A stretch of DNA of 64,000 nt. Source: Rhipicephalus microplus. Lineage: Eukaryota > Arthropoda > Arachnida > Ixodida > Ixodidae. A program made the position numbers and the translations under genes. Shown here piece by piece: positions 1 to 12,099 of this stretch (positions are counted from its first letter, which is position 1; every line of letters begins with the position of its first letter). The stretch spans positions 72,030,956 to 72,094,955 of the forward strand of contig NC_134709.1 of assembly GCF_043290135.1 (NCBI RefSeq). The letters run 5' to 3'. Under the pieces are notes generated by a model that worked only from the letters and a program-made list of their open reading frames with translations, was not told where the DNA came from and made no database searches.

Positions 1-320
1 CAACTTCAGCAATCAACAACTCATTGAAAGTAGCGCGAGACATTTGTGGGCTGGGGAAAGGACGGATGTCGTCTGCTACTCAGTCGGAGCGAGTTGTTCT
101 GTGGAACCAGTTCCTCGCAGCGCGCGCGTCAACTTCTCGACTCCAACCCCGTCATCACGTGTCAAACGACGTCACTGGTCGCTCTGCCGCTTGTGCCGCT
201 AGCGAATTTTTCCAACTCGGGCGAATTTCACAAGGGCGTCTAGTCGCCGCGGTAAAAACCTGTTTTAGCCTTGCGCGGCGGCTGTCGCTCCGCTCTTGGA
301 CCAAAACCGCTCGCATGTGA
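1..320. other. GC-rich unassigned segment, possibly transposon-derived
   Basis: This segment is clearly richer in G and C than the AT-rich 1.5 kb that follows, and the composition changes abruptly near base 330. Two overlapping short open frames lie here on the plus strand, but neither shows a domain or a coding-like pattern I recognise. The stretch at 210-330 has repeated GCGGCG/CCGC blocks of the kind seen at the ends of some DNA transposons. I see no second copy or terminal inverted repeat within the window, so this is only a guess from composition. Confidence 0.2.
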
Positions 321-1859
321 AACAGGCTTTAGGCAGGCTTGTTGTCGGGAAAGCAATCGCGTTATTACGACTCATAAAAAGTTTTAAAAGAGCAAAAGAA
401 TCGTCGCACAATGTGAATAGCGTAATAACTAAGTTGTCCAATGCTCCAACCCATTACAAAAGCTTCTTCTATTGACTTAGGCGCCTACCCATTTCAATAT
501 CTACTTAAGTTCCTCATCGTCGCCAGTCACTGCATGAACAATTGGCACAAAAATCTTTACAATTCTTTAGTGAACACCACGCTTCTAAAAAAACGATATA
601 CTGCATAGCGAGTGGCGGCCTAGTACTCTAAAATTTTTATTATTAATGCCATATTGGGTATCAAGTGTGCTTGCAGAAGTTAACCAATGAGTATTTGGAA
701 AAGGCTCTGAAAGGCCACTGTTCTAGCTTTCGCTTTGACTGTGCTGCGCCTTCAGGTCGGGTTATATCGCCGTAACTTTGACTCGGATGAGCTGATCACA
801 GCCAAAATTTTCTCTTGAGAATAAATTCGTAGCCAATTTACGTGCTTATCTTGACGCCAAAATTTGACGCGCATTCCTGTAGTTATACTTAAAAAATTGT
901 TCTCGCATTTGAATTCTGAGTACTGCACAATGGAATTTGTGTGTAAGCAATGAAAAAACTTTCTCTTTGTATAGTTGTAAATAATTATAACCTCAAGAGC
1001 AATGCTGTTTATTGCATCCTCTATTAACGTAACCAAAAGAGCTGTTCGATCCCACAATTTTAAAATAATATTATACAATAACCGCGTTCGCAACTATATT
1101 CTATAACATTCTCAACACAGTTAAAAAGATATTTATTACAAAGGCAAACATAAAAATTGCCAAATTTAATAGCTTTGTGCAAACAGATATCCAACAAATT
1201 AAAATATAAATATCTGGAGCCACAGCGAACATTCATATTTAATTTCATTGTTATCACTGCGATGATTACAGAGTGACAATTAGCAAAAAAAGGTGCAAAA
1301 AGTCAAAACCACACGTGGCCTTTCTTTCAAAGTGAATAAGAAATATAGCTTGCATCATTAAAAAATACGCATCATAAAATCTGTAAATAGACGTTATCTA
1401 AGGTAAACAGACATAAAGTAGTTTGTACAAAAAAAACACCCCGTGTGGCAGAAACGTGGTCATCGAAAAGCTTTTTACAATCAACAAGATTACAGATTCA
1501 TTTCAACTTAATTTAATTGTTTTTAAATTCTTAAATTTTTGTTTTTATTTCGTTGGTTGTGGCAATACAAACAGAACTTGAGAAAAGAACACTCTTCTTG
1601 CCATACTTAATATTTATTTTGGGTAAGACAAAGTTGTCATTACGTGAAAACCTTTTGGTATTGTATGCATGTCCACCGCGGCACACTCTCGACACAGTTG
1701 TGTTTTTTTTTTGTTTCTTTTCACGAGAACCTCCAGTCTCCTCACGTCTCTTACGTCTCCTCGGCGCGTTATAGTAATAATAGGGTGTTAGATAAAATCG
1801 GTGTATAAAGCCATCGAGTAATCTGAAGTGAAATATACATACCGTAGGGTTATCTTAGG
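321..1859. other. AT-rich stretch with no recognised gene
   Basis: About 1.5 kb of AT-rich sequence. The longest open frames (about 65-110 codons) have no recognisable domain and no GC3-type codon pattern. A pyrimidine-rich run lies near 1700-1760. I see no transposon ends. It directly precedes the TSD of element A, so it is the original host flank of that insertion. Confidence 0.5.
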
Positions 1860-1871
1860 TCTTATAGAATT
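1860..1871 (+). repeat. Left target-site duplication of LINE A
   Basis: TCTTATAGAATT here is repeated exactly at 7410-7421. The two copies bracket the 5' UTR-like start and the ATC-rich tail of element A. This is the expected signature of target-primed reverse transcription and fixes both ends of the insertion. Confidence 0.85.
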
Positions 1872-2300
1872 ACCCAGCAGGGGCGTCTGCGTAAGTAGGC
1901 GTTTGGTGTGTAGCGACACCATAGACCCGAGTTAACGGGGGGTGGCTCAGCTCCCTCCCACGCCCATAGCCGTGCGTGGCTTTGCCGTGTCCGGCCAAAA
2001 AGGGGATCCTGGAGGTTGAGCTGACGCTGGGTGATTGGATCTTTGAGGCCCCCTCGGCAGAGGCAACCTTTTTGAACCCGGCTTCACGTAAACAGAATCC
2101 GATCCCTGGGCTCATTCACCCAGGGGAAATCGGCAGTCGCCTTTTCCTATCTCTCTCTCCCTACATCTTCGTATTTGTATCTCACTTTTTACCTGTCCTA
2201 CTATCATCTTCTTTTTTCCGTATACTTCCTTATTTCCTGGCGGCGAGAGTTAACCCTGTGTAGTTACCCAACCTTGGGTAGCTATATTCGGTTATAACGG
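1872..2300 (+). promoter_or_regulatory. 5' UTR / internal promoter region of LINE A
   Basis: A GC-rich leader that aligns with 20068-20490 in element B, including shared blocks such as GGCGTTTGGTGTGTAG and GCCGTGCGTGGCT. LINEs of this type carry an internal promoter in the 5' UTR so that the transcript starts at base 1 of the element. The promoter role comes from the family and was not shown here. A pyrimidine-rich stretch follows at 2140-2240. Confidence 0.6.
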
Positions 2301-2499
2301 CGATGCATGGCTGGCGTCTCTAAGTGTTTACTATTCAACCTTGTAGCGTCCACTTGTTCGGTTTGGTGGTGGTTGGCCGCCATCGCCACACGAAAAGGTG
2401 GTGCACCGAAGAAAGCTTCACACTCCAGAAACCAAACCAGTTGTTCGCAAAGTACCGTGTCGTGCACAGCCGAAAAGAAAACAGAACAGTGCATTCAAT

Positions 2500-3580
2500 C
2501 TCGCATTTCCTTTTTTCGAAAATGCTCACAGAAGCCATTGGCCCAGGCTACAATGTAACCAAGTTGGGAAGCGGCCCCCTTCTCTTGAAGGTACGCAAGA
2601 AGCTTCAGTATGATAATTTATCTAAACTTATAGCACTTGGAGACGTCCCAGTCTCAGTAGGCCCACACAGGTCTATATACAGTCCGAAGTGTGGTGCCTG
2701 ATGATGACATCACCCGACTATCTGAAAGTGAATTATTAGAAGGCTGATAAGACCAGAATCTAGTGAAAATTCAAAAAATGGTAATACGACGAGACAAGAA
2801 AGAAACACCAACAAAACACATAATTATCACCTTTGGTACCAGCGACTTACCCGATTCACTTGAAACCGGCTACTGCAAGCTTCGAGTCAGGTCCTACACA
2901 CCAAACCTTTACAGGTGTTTCAAATGTCAGCGCTTTGGACACGGATTGCAAAGCTGCAGAGCACGTGCACCTTGCACAAATTGTAGCTTCAACGAACATG
3001 TATCGGAAAAATGTACTACAACAGCCTAATTTGTCAACTGCAGAGGAGACTATCCCGCCTACTCGCGATCGTGCCCATACTGGTAAAAAGAACAAATCCT
3101 CGAGCTTAACGTTCAATTCAATCTATTCTTCAAGAGGCAGGCAAACGGTTTGCACTCCATCAGTCCATTCCTTCCTTTGCCGATGTACCACACCGTGGTG
3201 CTGCGCCACACGTTTCTGCGGCCGCAAGTGTCACACAGAGTGTGAACGCGGTCGCTCCATCAGCCCCCCCTGTTGGAGCAGCCTGTACTGCTCCGCCACA
3301 TGAAAAACGGGGCCGGCAGGCTCCCGTGTCTGCTGGACCCCGGGCTACTGCAAGCGCAGTTAGGACCTAAACTACCGTGAACGTGCCTCCTGGACAGGCA
3401 CCATCCGCCATCTCACAGGAGGTGATGGATACAAGTCCCACTCCTCCGGCCCCGCAGGTGCCGGAGGAGAGGCGCAAGTCTTTGGAGCACATCAAAAAAG
3501 AAAAACTCCGAAGTACAGGTCTATCAAGAGGCCCTGTAAGCAAAGGCAACACTTTTGTTCTCAATACCACACAACAATAA
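2500..3580 (+). pseudogene. LINE A ORF1, zinc-knuckle RNA-binding protein (degenerate)
   Basis: ORF1 proteins of this LINE type bind the element RNA and form a ribonucleoprotein with ORF2. The frame is broken into pieces: one runs to 2701, another covers 2763-3029, and a third covers 3377-3580. The middle piece holds two complete knuckles at 2916-3014: C-x2-C-x4-H-x4-C starting CFKCQRFGH, then CTNCSFNEH continuing to a final Cys. The upstream piece (LLLKVRKKLQYD) and the downstream Pro/Thr-rich piece have clear counterparts in element B. Both knuckles keep all Cys and His ligands although the surrounding frame is broken. The N-terminal boundary is uncertain. Confidence 0.8.
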
Positions 3581-3581
3581 C

Positions 3582-6500
3582 ATGACCCAAATACTACAGT
3601 GAAACGTCAGAGTGCTGCTGAAAAACCTCGACGATATCCAAGATCTTCTACAGAAACATACATTAAAAGTGCTGTGTGTGCAAGAAACACACTTGAAATG
3701 CCAGCACACAAACTTCCTACGCAGCTACACTATTTTCTGAAAGGATCGGGATGATGCTGTGGCATCATCTGGCGGCGTTGCTATCGTAGTTGATCAAGGA
3801 ACTGCTTGTGGACATTTACCGCTTCAAACACCCCTTGAGGTGGTTGCCATCCGGGCTGTTGTTTTCAATAAACTGGCCAAAATTTGGTCCATTTATGTAA
3901 CTTCGCATCACCAACTCAATAAACAGGAAGTTCAGGCATTGATAGATCAGCTTCCAGATACCTATGTTGTCCTTGGGGACTTTAATGTACATAATAGCCT
4001 CTGGGGTGACTGATTGAACAGTTACTTTTTTCTTCCGCCGCTTGCCTTCTGAATCGGGAAAAGCCAACATATTACAATATTGTTAACAACATCTACTCGT
4101 CAGTAGATCTCAGCATAACATCTTCATTAATCCTACCTTTATTTAAATGGGAGGTCATCAATAACTCATACACTAGTGACCATTTTTTCATACTTCTAAG
4201 AACATCAATGTGAAATGTATGTCCTCCACAGGTTCCCAAATGGCTCACCAATAAAGCCGACTGGGATCAGTTTCAAAACATTACTCTTAAATTTCACTGA
4301 CATGGGGGTGTTAAGCATGCAAGCTGCTGTAAGCTATACTTGACAGCTTTTTTGATTGAAGCTGCAACGAAGCATATACCAAAAACATGTGGACCGTCAT
4401 GCAAATGACGAGTCTCATGGTAGAATAATGAGTGCCGTAATGCACGCAAAAAAGCAAAATAAGGCATCGAGGTTGCTTAGAGATTCACCGACGTCAGAAA
4501 ATCCTATAAACTTTAAGAACATCAAGTGGCAAGGCAGGAGAATGCACCGACAGGCGAGAAGAGAAAGTTGGCACAAATTCTATTGGGAATCAGTTCATAC
4601 GCAGATAAGGCAAGACTGTTGAACTTGGTTGGTAACGCGGCAGTACGACAAGCACACTCACTTCCCCTAGTGAACACACAAGGAGAGAGTTTGGAAGACC
4701 ACTAGGGGCACATTTTGAACAGGTCTCCTGCTCATACCATTACAGTCCAGCGTTCCAACGATACAAAGCAAGAATAAAAAAGCAGAAAATAGAACGCAAA
4801 TCCACAAACAATGAGGCATACAATGAGCCTTTCGGCTTAGCTGAGCTACAAGCATTGTTAAACTGTTGTAACAGAGCTGTCCCAGGTATCACTGTATATT
4901 GTACGAAATGCTCAAACGTCTGCTTCCTGAAACCAAAACAGCACTCCTTTCTTCGTATAATTCCATTCGGTTTTTCGGTGAGATACCTTCCACCTGGAAA
5001 GAAGCAGTCATTATTCTGATTTTTAAACTGGGCAAGGATCCATGCTCAGCATCAAGCTTCAGACCCGTAGCGTTGACGAGTTGCCTTTGCAAGGTTTTTT
5101 TAAATGGTAAACAGGCGACTGATGAATTTCCTTGAAACAAATAGCCTGCTTGATTTTGCCAGTAGGGGTTTCGAGAGGCTAAGTCGACTACTGACCACAT
5201 TGTTTGTATCGAGGAACAAATTCGTGATACTTTCATTCATGAACAATTGTTTTTATCGGTGTTTTTCGATATGGAGAAAGCCTATGACACTACGTGGCGC
5301 TTTGGCATACTTGGAGACTTGTCACATTTAGGCGTGCAGGGTAGAATGTTCGCAATAATGAAAATTTACATGTCCAACCGGACATTCCGTGTCCGAATTC
5401 ACACTCGGGCACGGAATGTCACGAGGGGGTGTATTGAGTTGCACACTTTTCATAGTCAAAATGACCTCCATACGCTTGTCTCTCCCAGGCAGTATTTTTT
5501 ACACAACGTATAACGATGATGATCAGGTTGTTTTCAAATCGTGCAGCCTTTCATCGTGCGAAAGTCAGGTTGAAGTAGGTTTGAATAAGGTTTCTCAATG
5601 CGCAAAAGAGCACTTGCGTCTTGTTCTGTCGAAAGAGGGGCCTCCATCCCGACCCCAACATTGACATGCACGGTGAACGTCTGTCTGTGAAGACCAAGCA
5701 TAAGTTTCTGGGCCCTATATTAGACACAACACTAACCTTCATTTCATACATCAAGTATTTAAAAGACAAGTGCTTAAACACCATGAATATGTTGAAAACG
5801 TTGTAACGAACTACGTGGGGCAGTGACAGAAACGTCTGATGAATTTATATAAAAGCCTCGTACGCACGCGTCTAGATTACGGTGCTATAATCTGTCTGCG
5901 ACACCATCAGCCTTAAATATTCTGGACTCTGCCCACCATCTAGGCCTTCACCTCCCTACGGGGGCTTTTCGAACTAGACCCGGAGATAGTCTGTACGTAG
6001 AATCAAATTAATGGTCGCTCCGTCTACAGAGATGTTACATGTCTTTTACATACTATCTCAAAGTTAACGCACGCGAAGAACATCCAACTCAATCCACCAT
6101 TAATGATTATTTGTTCAATTCTACCTTGTTTATTAACCATCCTTCACTGAGACAGTCATATACTCACTCCATGTCAGGAGGCTTGCTTAGGAAAATGGTG
6201 TGCCACTTGGAGAACACCGTTTCATGACTACAGCAGTATATGCGCCACCGCGGAAATGGCAAGTTAAAGATCTTTTGTTGAAGTCACTAAACACGTGCCA
6301 ACTGCACATATCTGCACGCACTTCCTCGAACTCAAGCACATGTACGCTTACCCAGAATTTTTCACCGATGCTTCAGAATCTCAAATAGTGTGTTGTGAGA
6401 TAGTGTGTTGTGAGTGTTGGCCCATCCTTTTCTAACACCGGCATTCTGCACTTCGAAAAAAGCATCTTCATCACAAAGGCTCACGTGGTATCTTGGGCCG

Positions 6501-7160
6501 TCAAGCATATTCAGAAACTGCATTTACAACGCGCGGCAATATACACAGATTCATTGAGCGTAATAACGGCTTTAAAACTCTACGAAAACATAAAAATGGT
6601 CTTCGTGTCCCTGTACTCTGTGTTATGCAAGATCTGTGCTCTCAAGTGACAGGTTGCAGTGTGCTGGGTGCCAGAGCACCGTGAAATTGCTGGAAACGTG
6701 TTGGCGAATCAGCTTGCCGCATCTGCTCAAGACAATGCTGCCGACAGTACATCCGTAGCTGTCCCTGCACTTGATCTGAAACCTTTTCTACGACGGGAGC
6801 TCAGGACGTGCATGCAGCGCCTATGGGATAGGCAAACAGAAAACAAACAACATGTTATGAAACCGAGAATCGCAAGCTAACCAATAGTATCGAGATCACG
6901 CTACACACAAGTCACATTTACAAGAGGTCACATTTATGTGGAGAACTGCTCCCGGTTTTCCACATCCTCGTCCCATGCAGTGATTTAAATTCTCTCAGAA
7001 AAAAGCACTTTTCATTGCCATACCGACAACATGTACCTTTGCACTCATCAAACTTCATCGGTAGAAAACCCCTTTTCAACACGAATCATTGCTGGCATTT
7101 TTAACAGAAGTGTGCTCTTTTAACGTCATATACCCAGGCGATCCGTTGCACGACCTCTGA
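3582..7160 (+). pseudogene. LINE A ORF2, EN-RT-RNase H polyprotein (degenerate)
   Basis: The ATG at 3582 opens an APE-type endonuclease region, but codon 7 is TGA where the family has Trp (QWNVRG). Endonuclease motifs remain as QETHLK near 3680, LGDFN near 3973-3990 and TSDHFF near 4175-4190. The reverse transcriptase is readable from about 4900 to 5800: STWKEAV, then DMEKAYDTTWR near 5270-5300 with catalytic Asp, then a damaged YxDD box reading YNDDDQVVFKS near 5507-5540. RNase H begins with FTDAS near 6358 and continues with IYTDSLSV near 6540. The catalytic Glu and the last Asp of that fold are replaced (KAHVVS; VLANQLA). Ordinary decay with frameshifts in every domain. The stop is lost and the end is estimated from family-like text up to about 7160. 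Confidence 0.82.
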
Positions 7161-7410
7161 AGAGAGGTCACTGCCGCGTTGACTACATCTCCATCACTGT
7201 CTATCACATTTTGTTATTCACTCTCACTGTACACATTTCACATCAATGTCATGGTTTTAATGGTTCTATGTTTTTACCCGCATCCGCGCGAGGAATTTTA
7301 AGGCCCTTTTACAGCCACCGAATATATTCATTGGTTGCACACTTGTGCATCGACCTTGGCTATATGGCCATGAAATGGCTCTTGCGTCATAAAACACCAC
7401 ACATCATCAT

Positions 7411-7421
7411 CTTATAGAATT
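7411..7421 (+). repeat. Right target-site duplication of LINE A
   Basis: CTTATAGAATT repeats 1861-1871 exactly, and the preceding T at 7410 extends the match to 12 bp. It follows directly on the ATC-rich 3' tail. Confidence 0.85.
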
Positions 7422-9740
7422 GAATGATGCCCAATATGCGTTGCTATCGGAGTTAAAAATATTAGTAGTAGTGTTGTCCCGGCATTTGTTATTTCGAAAT
7501 AATGGGTTGCGCAATGTTTACGCAGGGTGTTGTTTGAGCTACATATCGCGCACCATTGAAATTTATATTATCTAATCCTTACGACAATGGTAAATGCAGG
7601 TCTTCTACGAATATCAAAAAGTTTGCTCGACACTCGCCTAAGCATGCTGATTCGTTGACGTTGTGTACACCAAGATTTCTCTTTTTCGCAGCGTCAATTT
7701 TGTGCTTGTATCTGAATCTGACGTCAGCAGGAAGTGGTCGGAACTTGCATGTCGTCATTCGGGCGGTACATATTACCCGATTCAACACAAGGAATCTGTC
7801 AGCGAAACACAGAGCTCCACTATTGAACTACACCTTTTGCGATAGGGACCAGCCATATAACATTCAGTGTTATTTCAGCTTTTGCGATTCTTGTTTATGG
7901 CAAAAAAGGAGGTCACTATGTAATGGAGAAGAGAACAGACTAAGGGAAGAATACCTGCATGTGGGCGATCTATATACTATTTGCGTAATGAGCTGCCCGA
8001 TTCCCAATTACACGAAAAGGAGAACGCTAACAATTTCCAGTGCTATATATTTTCGAGTAGACAAGATATGTCGTACACGTACAGCGCCTCCATTAGGCCA
8101 ACCCGCTTCGATATATCGAACATTTGAACCACCCCTGGGGCGGCATCACCCAGATAGCCTCTCTCCCCGCAACACATGAGGAGGGGCCCAATCACATTGG
8201 AAGAACCGATTGTGGTCCCCCCATACTCATTTGTGATATAGACGATTATGGCAACATTTTTTTCTTTTCTTTCTTTTTCGGCATCGTCCAAGTTCATGTG
8301 TTGCGGATGCCACCGAGTCACGTAGCTAGGCGGAAATGTGTGAAACTTTTTTTGTATTTCTCTATGCTCAACAAAAAGGAGTAATAATAACAGTATGGCT
8401 CTTTCTATTTTAATGGAACAAAAAACTGATGGTTGCTTTAACATTACCTCATTAGTAGAAAACGGTGGTGTAATCAGGACCCTTCTAATCACCTTGACAG
8501 ACGCTAGGCACAATTCAGTTCTCGCTGGACCTTTAAACGATGCCGCAAAAAAGAAAAAAGAAACGTCTGTGAGAGATAAACTAGATAAACTAGCTGTTTA
8601 TATCTATCCAAGAGTACTTACAGCAGGTACAGTTGTGAAACGTTCAATATGCTCAATCATTTCTTCATGAATTTTAAAAGTGCCCCCAACACGTCCTTCA
8701 GGCACCACGCGAACCTACGCGTCTGCTCAGTTGATGCCTAAGCTGGTCTTGATCGTAAAATCCGTCTGAGCGCATTTAAAATGCGTCAGCCTACCAACCA
8801 ATCTCTTTTTGTGTATTTTACATGCTCTGGCAGCTCTCGGGATGCTAAGCTTTTGCCCCGTAATGTTATATTAGTTAACGACTCTCCTTTGATTGCACGA
8901 CATTCATACTTTTTTTTTGTTCTTAAACTATTTTGAGTATGTGCCTGGCTCTGTAGTCGTATACTTTCTTGCCACGTAGATGTGCTGGACTAGATTCTCG
9001 CTCGAACTGTGAAATAGGCTCTAAAGGCTTGACAAGACGTAGCATTTGCAACGCGTCAGCGCATGGTTTTCTTGACGCGATACTGTGCTCTCTCTTTATC
9101 TATGGAGAGGGCGCGCAGCGTCACGTAACCACGCGCCCTCTCTCTCTCTATAGGGAGAGGGTGAGGCTTCACATCAAAACGTGACATGCTGCGATGGGTG
9201 CGTGTGGTCAGGCCTTTAAGGCTCCCGTTCCTTCGTTCAAGTGAGTATAGCGTCATCGTAACCAGCAGAGGGAACGAGGACGAAAGATAGGTAATGCATT
9301 GCGCTGTGGAGAATGATTGACGATGATCGTGAAGAGTACCAGGGGCATGGAACGACAGTCGCAAGACGACATGTTTAACGGCGGCCACCGGCATTGTGAA
9401 AGCAGTGCGTGCCATCTTGAGGTTCCATATGACGTCATTACTAAGGCACACGGTCAGGGCGTCCCCCCATATTACATATAAAAATGAAGAACTGCATGAA
9501 AAGAGGTTTGTCTACGTCGGCTATTCTGGAACACACCCACGCACAGTCTTCCGTTATGTAGGGGTTAGCAAGGGAGTCGCTCTAACGCTACCTCGCTAGC
9601 CTGCAGTGTTAAACACATGAGCTCAGAATTCCCATAAGGCATAACCGTAATCTGCAGGGAATTTTTATTTTGTACATTTTCCCTACATACAATCTTTGCT
9701 TACGCAAACCGCACATTTTTTCCTCACAATCACCGACAAT
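7422..9740. other. Unassigned stretch with no supported gene
   Basis: A stop-free frame of about 207 codons runs from 7556 to 8179 on the plus strand, but it has no upstream ATG and no recognisable domain. Small local features are a GATAAACTA direct duplication near 8575-8595 and an inverted repeat at about 9106-9145 (GAGAGGGCGCG with its complement, 16-nt spacer) inside a CT-rich tract. I see no transposon ends or exon-like codon pattern. Confidence 0.45.
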
Positions 9741-9754
9741 GATATCGACGCGGA

Positions 9755-9987
9755 GGCCCGTCGCGGGAATCTAGTGGCTAAGGCACTCGGCTACTGACCC
9801 ACAGTTCGCGGGATTGAATGCCGGCTGCGGCGGCTGCATTTCCGATAGAGGCGGAAATGTTGTAGGCCCGTGTGCTTAGGTTTGGGTGCACGTTAAAGAA
9901 CCCCAGGTGGTCGAAATTTTCGGAACCCTCCAATACGGCGTCTCTCAGAATCATATGCTGGTTTCGGGATGTTAAACTCTACATATC
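9755..9987 (+). mobile_element. tRNA-derived SINE (Ruka-type), copy 1
   Basis: A tRNA-like head with A-box-like AATCTAGTGGC and a degenerate B-box (GGGATTGAATG) is followed by the family body: GGCGGAAATGTTGTAGGCCC, TGCACGTTAAAGAACCCC, TACGGCGTCTCTCA and a GGGATGTTAAACTC end. The body is shared with the copies at 38650, 56809, 58562 and 61206. GATATCGACG occurs on both sides (9741-9750 and 9988-9997), a likely TSD. SINEs of this kind are Pol III transcripts moved by LINE proteins. The 5' end is slightly degraded. Confidence 0.88.
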
Positions 9988-9997
9988 GATATCGACG

Positions 9998-10099
9998 TGG
10001 ACGTCGGCGTCGAGGCCAAACCTGCAATTTGTGAGAAACTGAACATCTAACGCTATCACCCTAATACTATGAAAGTCACAGTCACGCACTAGATCTCAA
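9998..10099. other. Short spacer between SINE copy 1 and LINE D
   Basis: Continues from the SINE TSD. No recognisable feature. Confidence 0.4.
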
Positions 10100-10589
10100 G
10101 CTTTGCTTGCCCGACCGTGAGTGTCTCGATTGCGTTAGCACTTTCGTCAAGTATTTGTGGTCCTTAAACCATAGGGCAAAAGTGGGGCATGCACAAGCGC
10201 TACTCCTGTATCAAGAAGTGGAGCGCGGGTTTTTTCTTTGTTTTTCTTTATTTTTCTATCTTCATTTCTCTTTTTCTTTTCTATGTAATTTCTATCCATT
10301 TTCGCCTGAAACTCATCCTATATTTTTCTTCCCTTTTTTGTTTCTTTGTCTTTTTGTGATGTTCGCGTTTTCCTCTATCTCTCTTTGCAATAAACTATTT
10401 CACTCTTTTCTCGTGCTTTCCTGAAGCTCGACGACAATGAATTTTTATCATTCCGCGGGGAGTTTCCTAAGCTACTAAATTTTTTTCTATTTTTTGTTTG
10501 TCATCGTGCATCTTTGGCATCCAGCGCTGATCTCACTGGTCCTTAAGACTTCCGCTTTGCTGTGGTGACCCTTTCAGCAAAGGCTCGCC

Positions 10590-11910
10590 ATGAAAAAGTT
10601 GGTGGCGGGCGTGACTAGAGGCAGGGGTAGACCTTCCACTGCAAGAAAGCTGCTACGCTCTTCAGTGACATGAGAAGCTGCTGATTCTGATTCTGATGTT
10701 ACGTCTTATGGCACAGATGCCTTTCTACCTGCTAAGCATCAACGTCCAAGGCGGAAGTCAGTGACATTTCCCTCAAGTGAAGAGACCGTCATGTACAGCA
10801 ACATTGTAGCTACGACAGTTGCTCATCTGCACGGCGGTGTCACGGTAGGCGTGAACGCTACCTTCAAACAAAAGCTTCTCAACTTTTTCTTCAAACTTGC
10901 CTCTAGTCGGGTTCAAGAAATTCGAGTTATTCCCAGTAAAAATATCGATGTCGTACATGCAACAGTTGAGAAGGTGGTGCAAACGATGCGAGGTCTATCT
11001 CCGCTATGCATTGCCAACGGGCGGACTTAAGCTCCACGAGGTGCTAATGTAACAGCTGGTGTTATGTAGGATTTCACCTAGAACTTTCAGCGATGTTTCT
11101 AAAACTAAAATTGTTAGCAAGCCTCCATACATAGTCATCAGCGTGCGTAGGCTTGGCTCTTCAAGGTGTAAGGCAATTTTTCTCGGTTGCAAAAACCTAC
11201 CTCGTCATATAAAGGCCGGTATAGTGCGGTACGTGGTTCGACCTTTCATACCAAGGCCACGACTATGCCGCAAATGTTTCAAGCATGGACATGTACGGTG
11301 TTTCTGCAGAAGTGTTGTGGTCTGTGCTAAAGGTGGTGGAAATCACAACTTAAATTCTTGTGACAATGCGACATCTCAGTTCCCTAAATGTAATGATGAG
11401 CACTTGGAAAAGGACAAAAAATGTCCCAAGGTAAAGAAAAAATTGAAGGCCCTGAAAGGGAAAGTTAAAAGATGACATCACGATAAAAGACGCTTAGCCG
11501 TAGTACCCGTCTAGTAGCTGGAAATGGCACAACTGAAGGTTCCTCTGGACGATCAAAAAATAAAAGTACAGAGATAGTGAATCAAAATGACAAAAGGAGG
11601 CGCGATTTCAGCACTTCTGCAAAATCGTGGACAGCACTCTCACCAAAGCCGTAGGACACACCATCCTCAAAGGTCACTCCTCAGAAAACGTCGGAACCAG
11701 CTTCCTTTAAGGGCACGTCTGCAGTAGAAAATGCAAAAAACAGAGCGTCATAAACGGCTTCAGTGAACGGTAATGCCCAACTTGTGACCATGCGTAAGAT
11801 GCTTGTAGGCGTTGTCAGATCTCTCATAGCTGGTCGTCAAACGCCAGTAGCATTAGCTACACAACAGCTTTTGGAGGCTTTTCTTCCAGTTCTCAACAGT
11901 CTTCTCTAAA
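10590..11910 (+). pseudogene. LINE D ORF1, zinc-knuckle protein (degenerate)
   Basis: An ATG at 10590 (GCTCGCCATGA) starts a basic N-terminus (MKKLVAGVTRGRGRP), and an in-frame TGA follows after 27 codons. The same frame resumes through a Ser/Asp-rich stretch to about 11029, then shifts to the frame of 11059-11475. There a C-x2-C-x4-H-x4-C knuckle reads CRKCFKHGH then a Cys, followed by two damaged Cys/His clusters and a Lys-rich segment. A Gln/Leu-rich helix-like C-terminus (LATQQLLEAFLPVLNSLL) ends with a stop near 11907. This order (basic N-terminus, conserved middle, knuckles, Lys-rich tail) fits a LINE ORF1. At least one frameshift and two stops disable it. Confidence 0.72.
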
Positions 11911-12099
11911 AGCAAAATAAACACCCATCGAAAGCCCCGTCCCTATCTGCTGCATTAGAACGTCAGGTGTCTACGACCGCGCCATGCTGAACTCCTTCTT
12001 GGGCTCCTTGCAATGAACGATCCACCGAATGTTAGAGCTGTCTAAGGAACCGATGAAACAAATGACAAGCTCAGACTTCCGAGCTATGTAGGCGCCCAC

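Larger units (their letters stand above)
1872..7410 (+). mobile_element. Full-length decayed I-clade-like LINE (element A)
   Basis: A non-LTR retrotransposon of about 5.54 kb. It has a GC-rich 5' UTR (1872-2300), an ORF1 region with zinc knuckles (about 2500-3580), an ORF2 region (3582 to about 7160) with endonuclease, reverse transcriptase, RNase H and a C-terminal tail, then a 3' UTR ending in an ATC-rich tail (CACATCATCATC). The 5' UTR and ORF1 start match the same parts of element B at 20068 onward over several hundred bases. A perfect 12-bp TSD flanks it, so it is a complete insertion rather than a 5'-truncated one. Every coding domain carries stops and frameshifts, so this copy cannot be autonomous. 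Clade assignment (I-like) rests on the domain order with RNase H and is my inference. Confidence 0.88.

Noticed and set aside
7556..8179. 207-codon open frame on the plus strand
   Set aside because: It has no ATG near its start, no recognisable domain, and ordinary codon use; likely chance.
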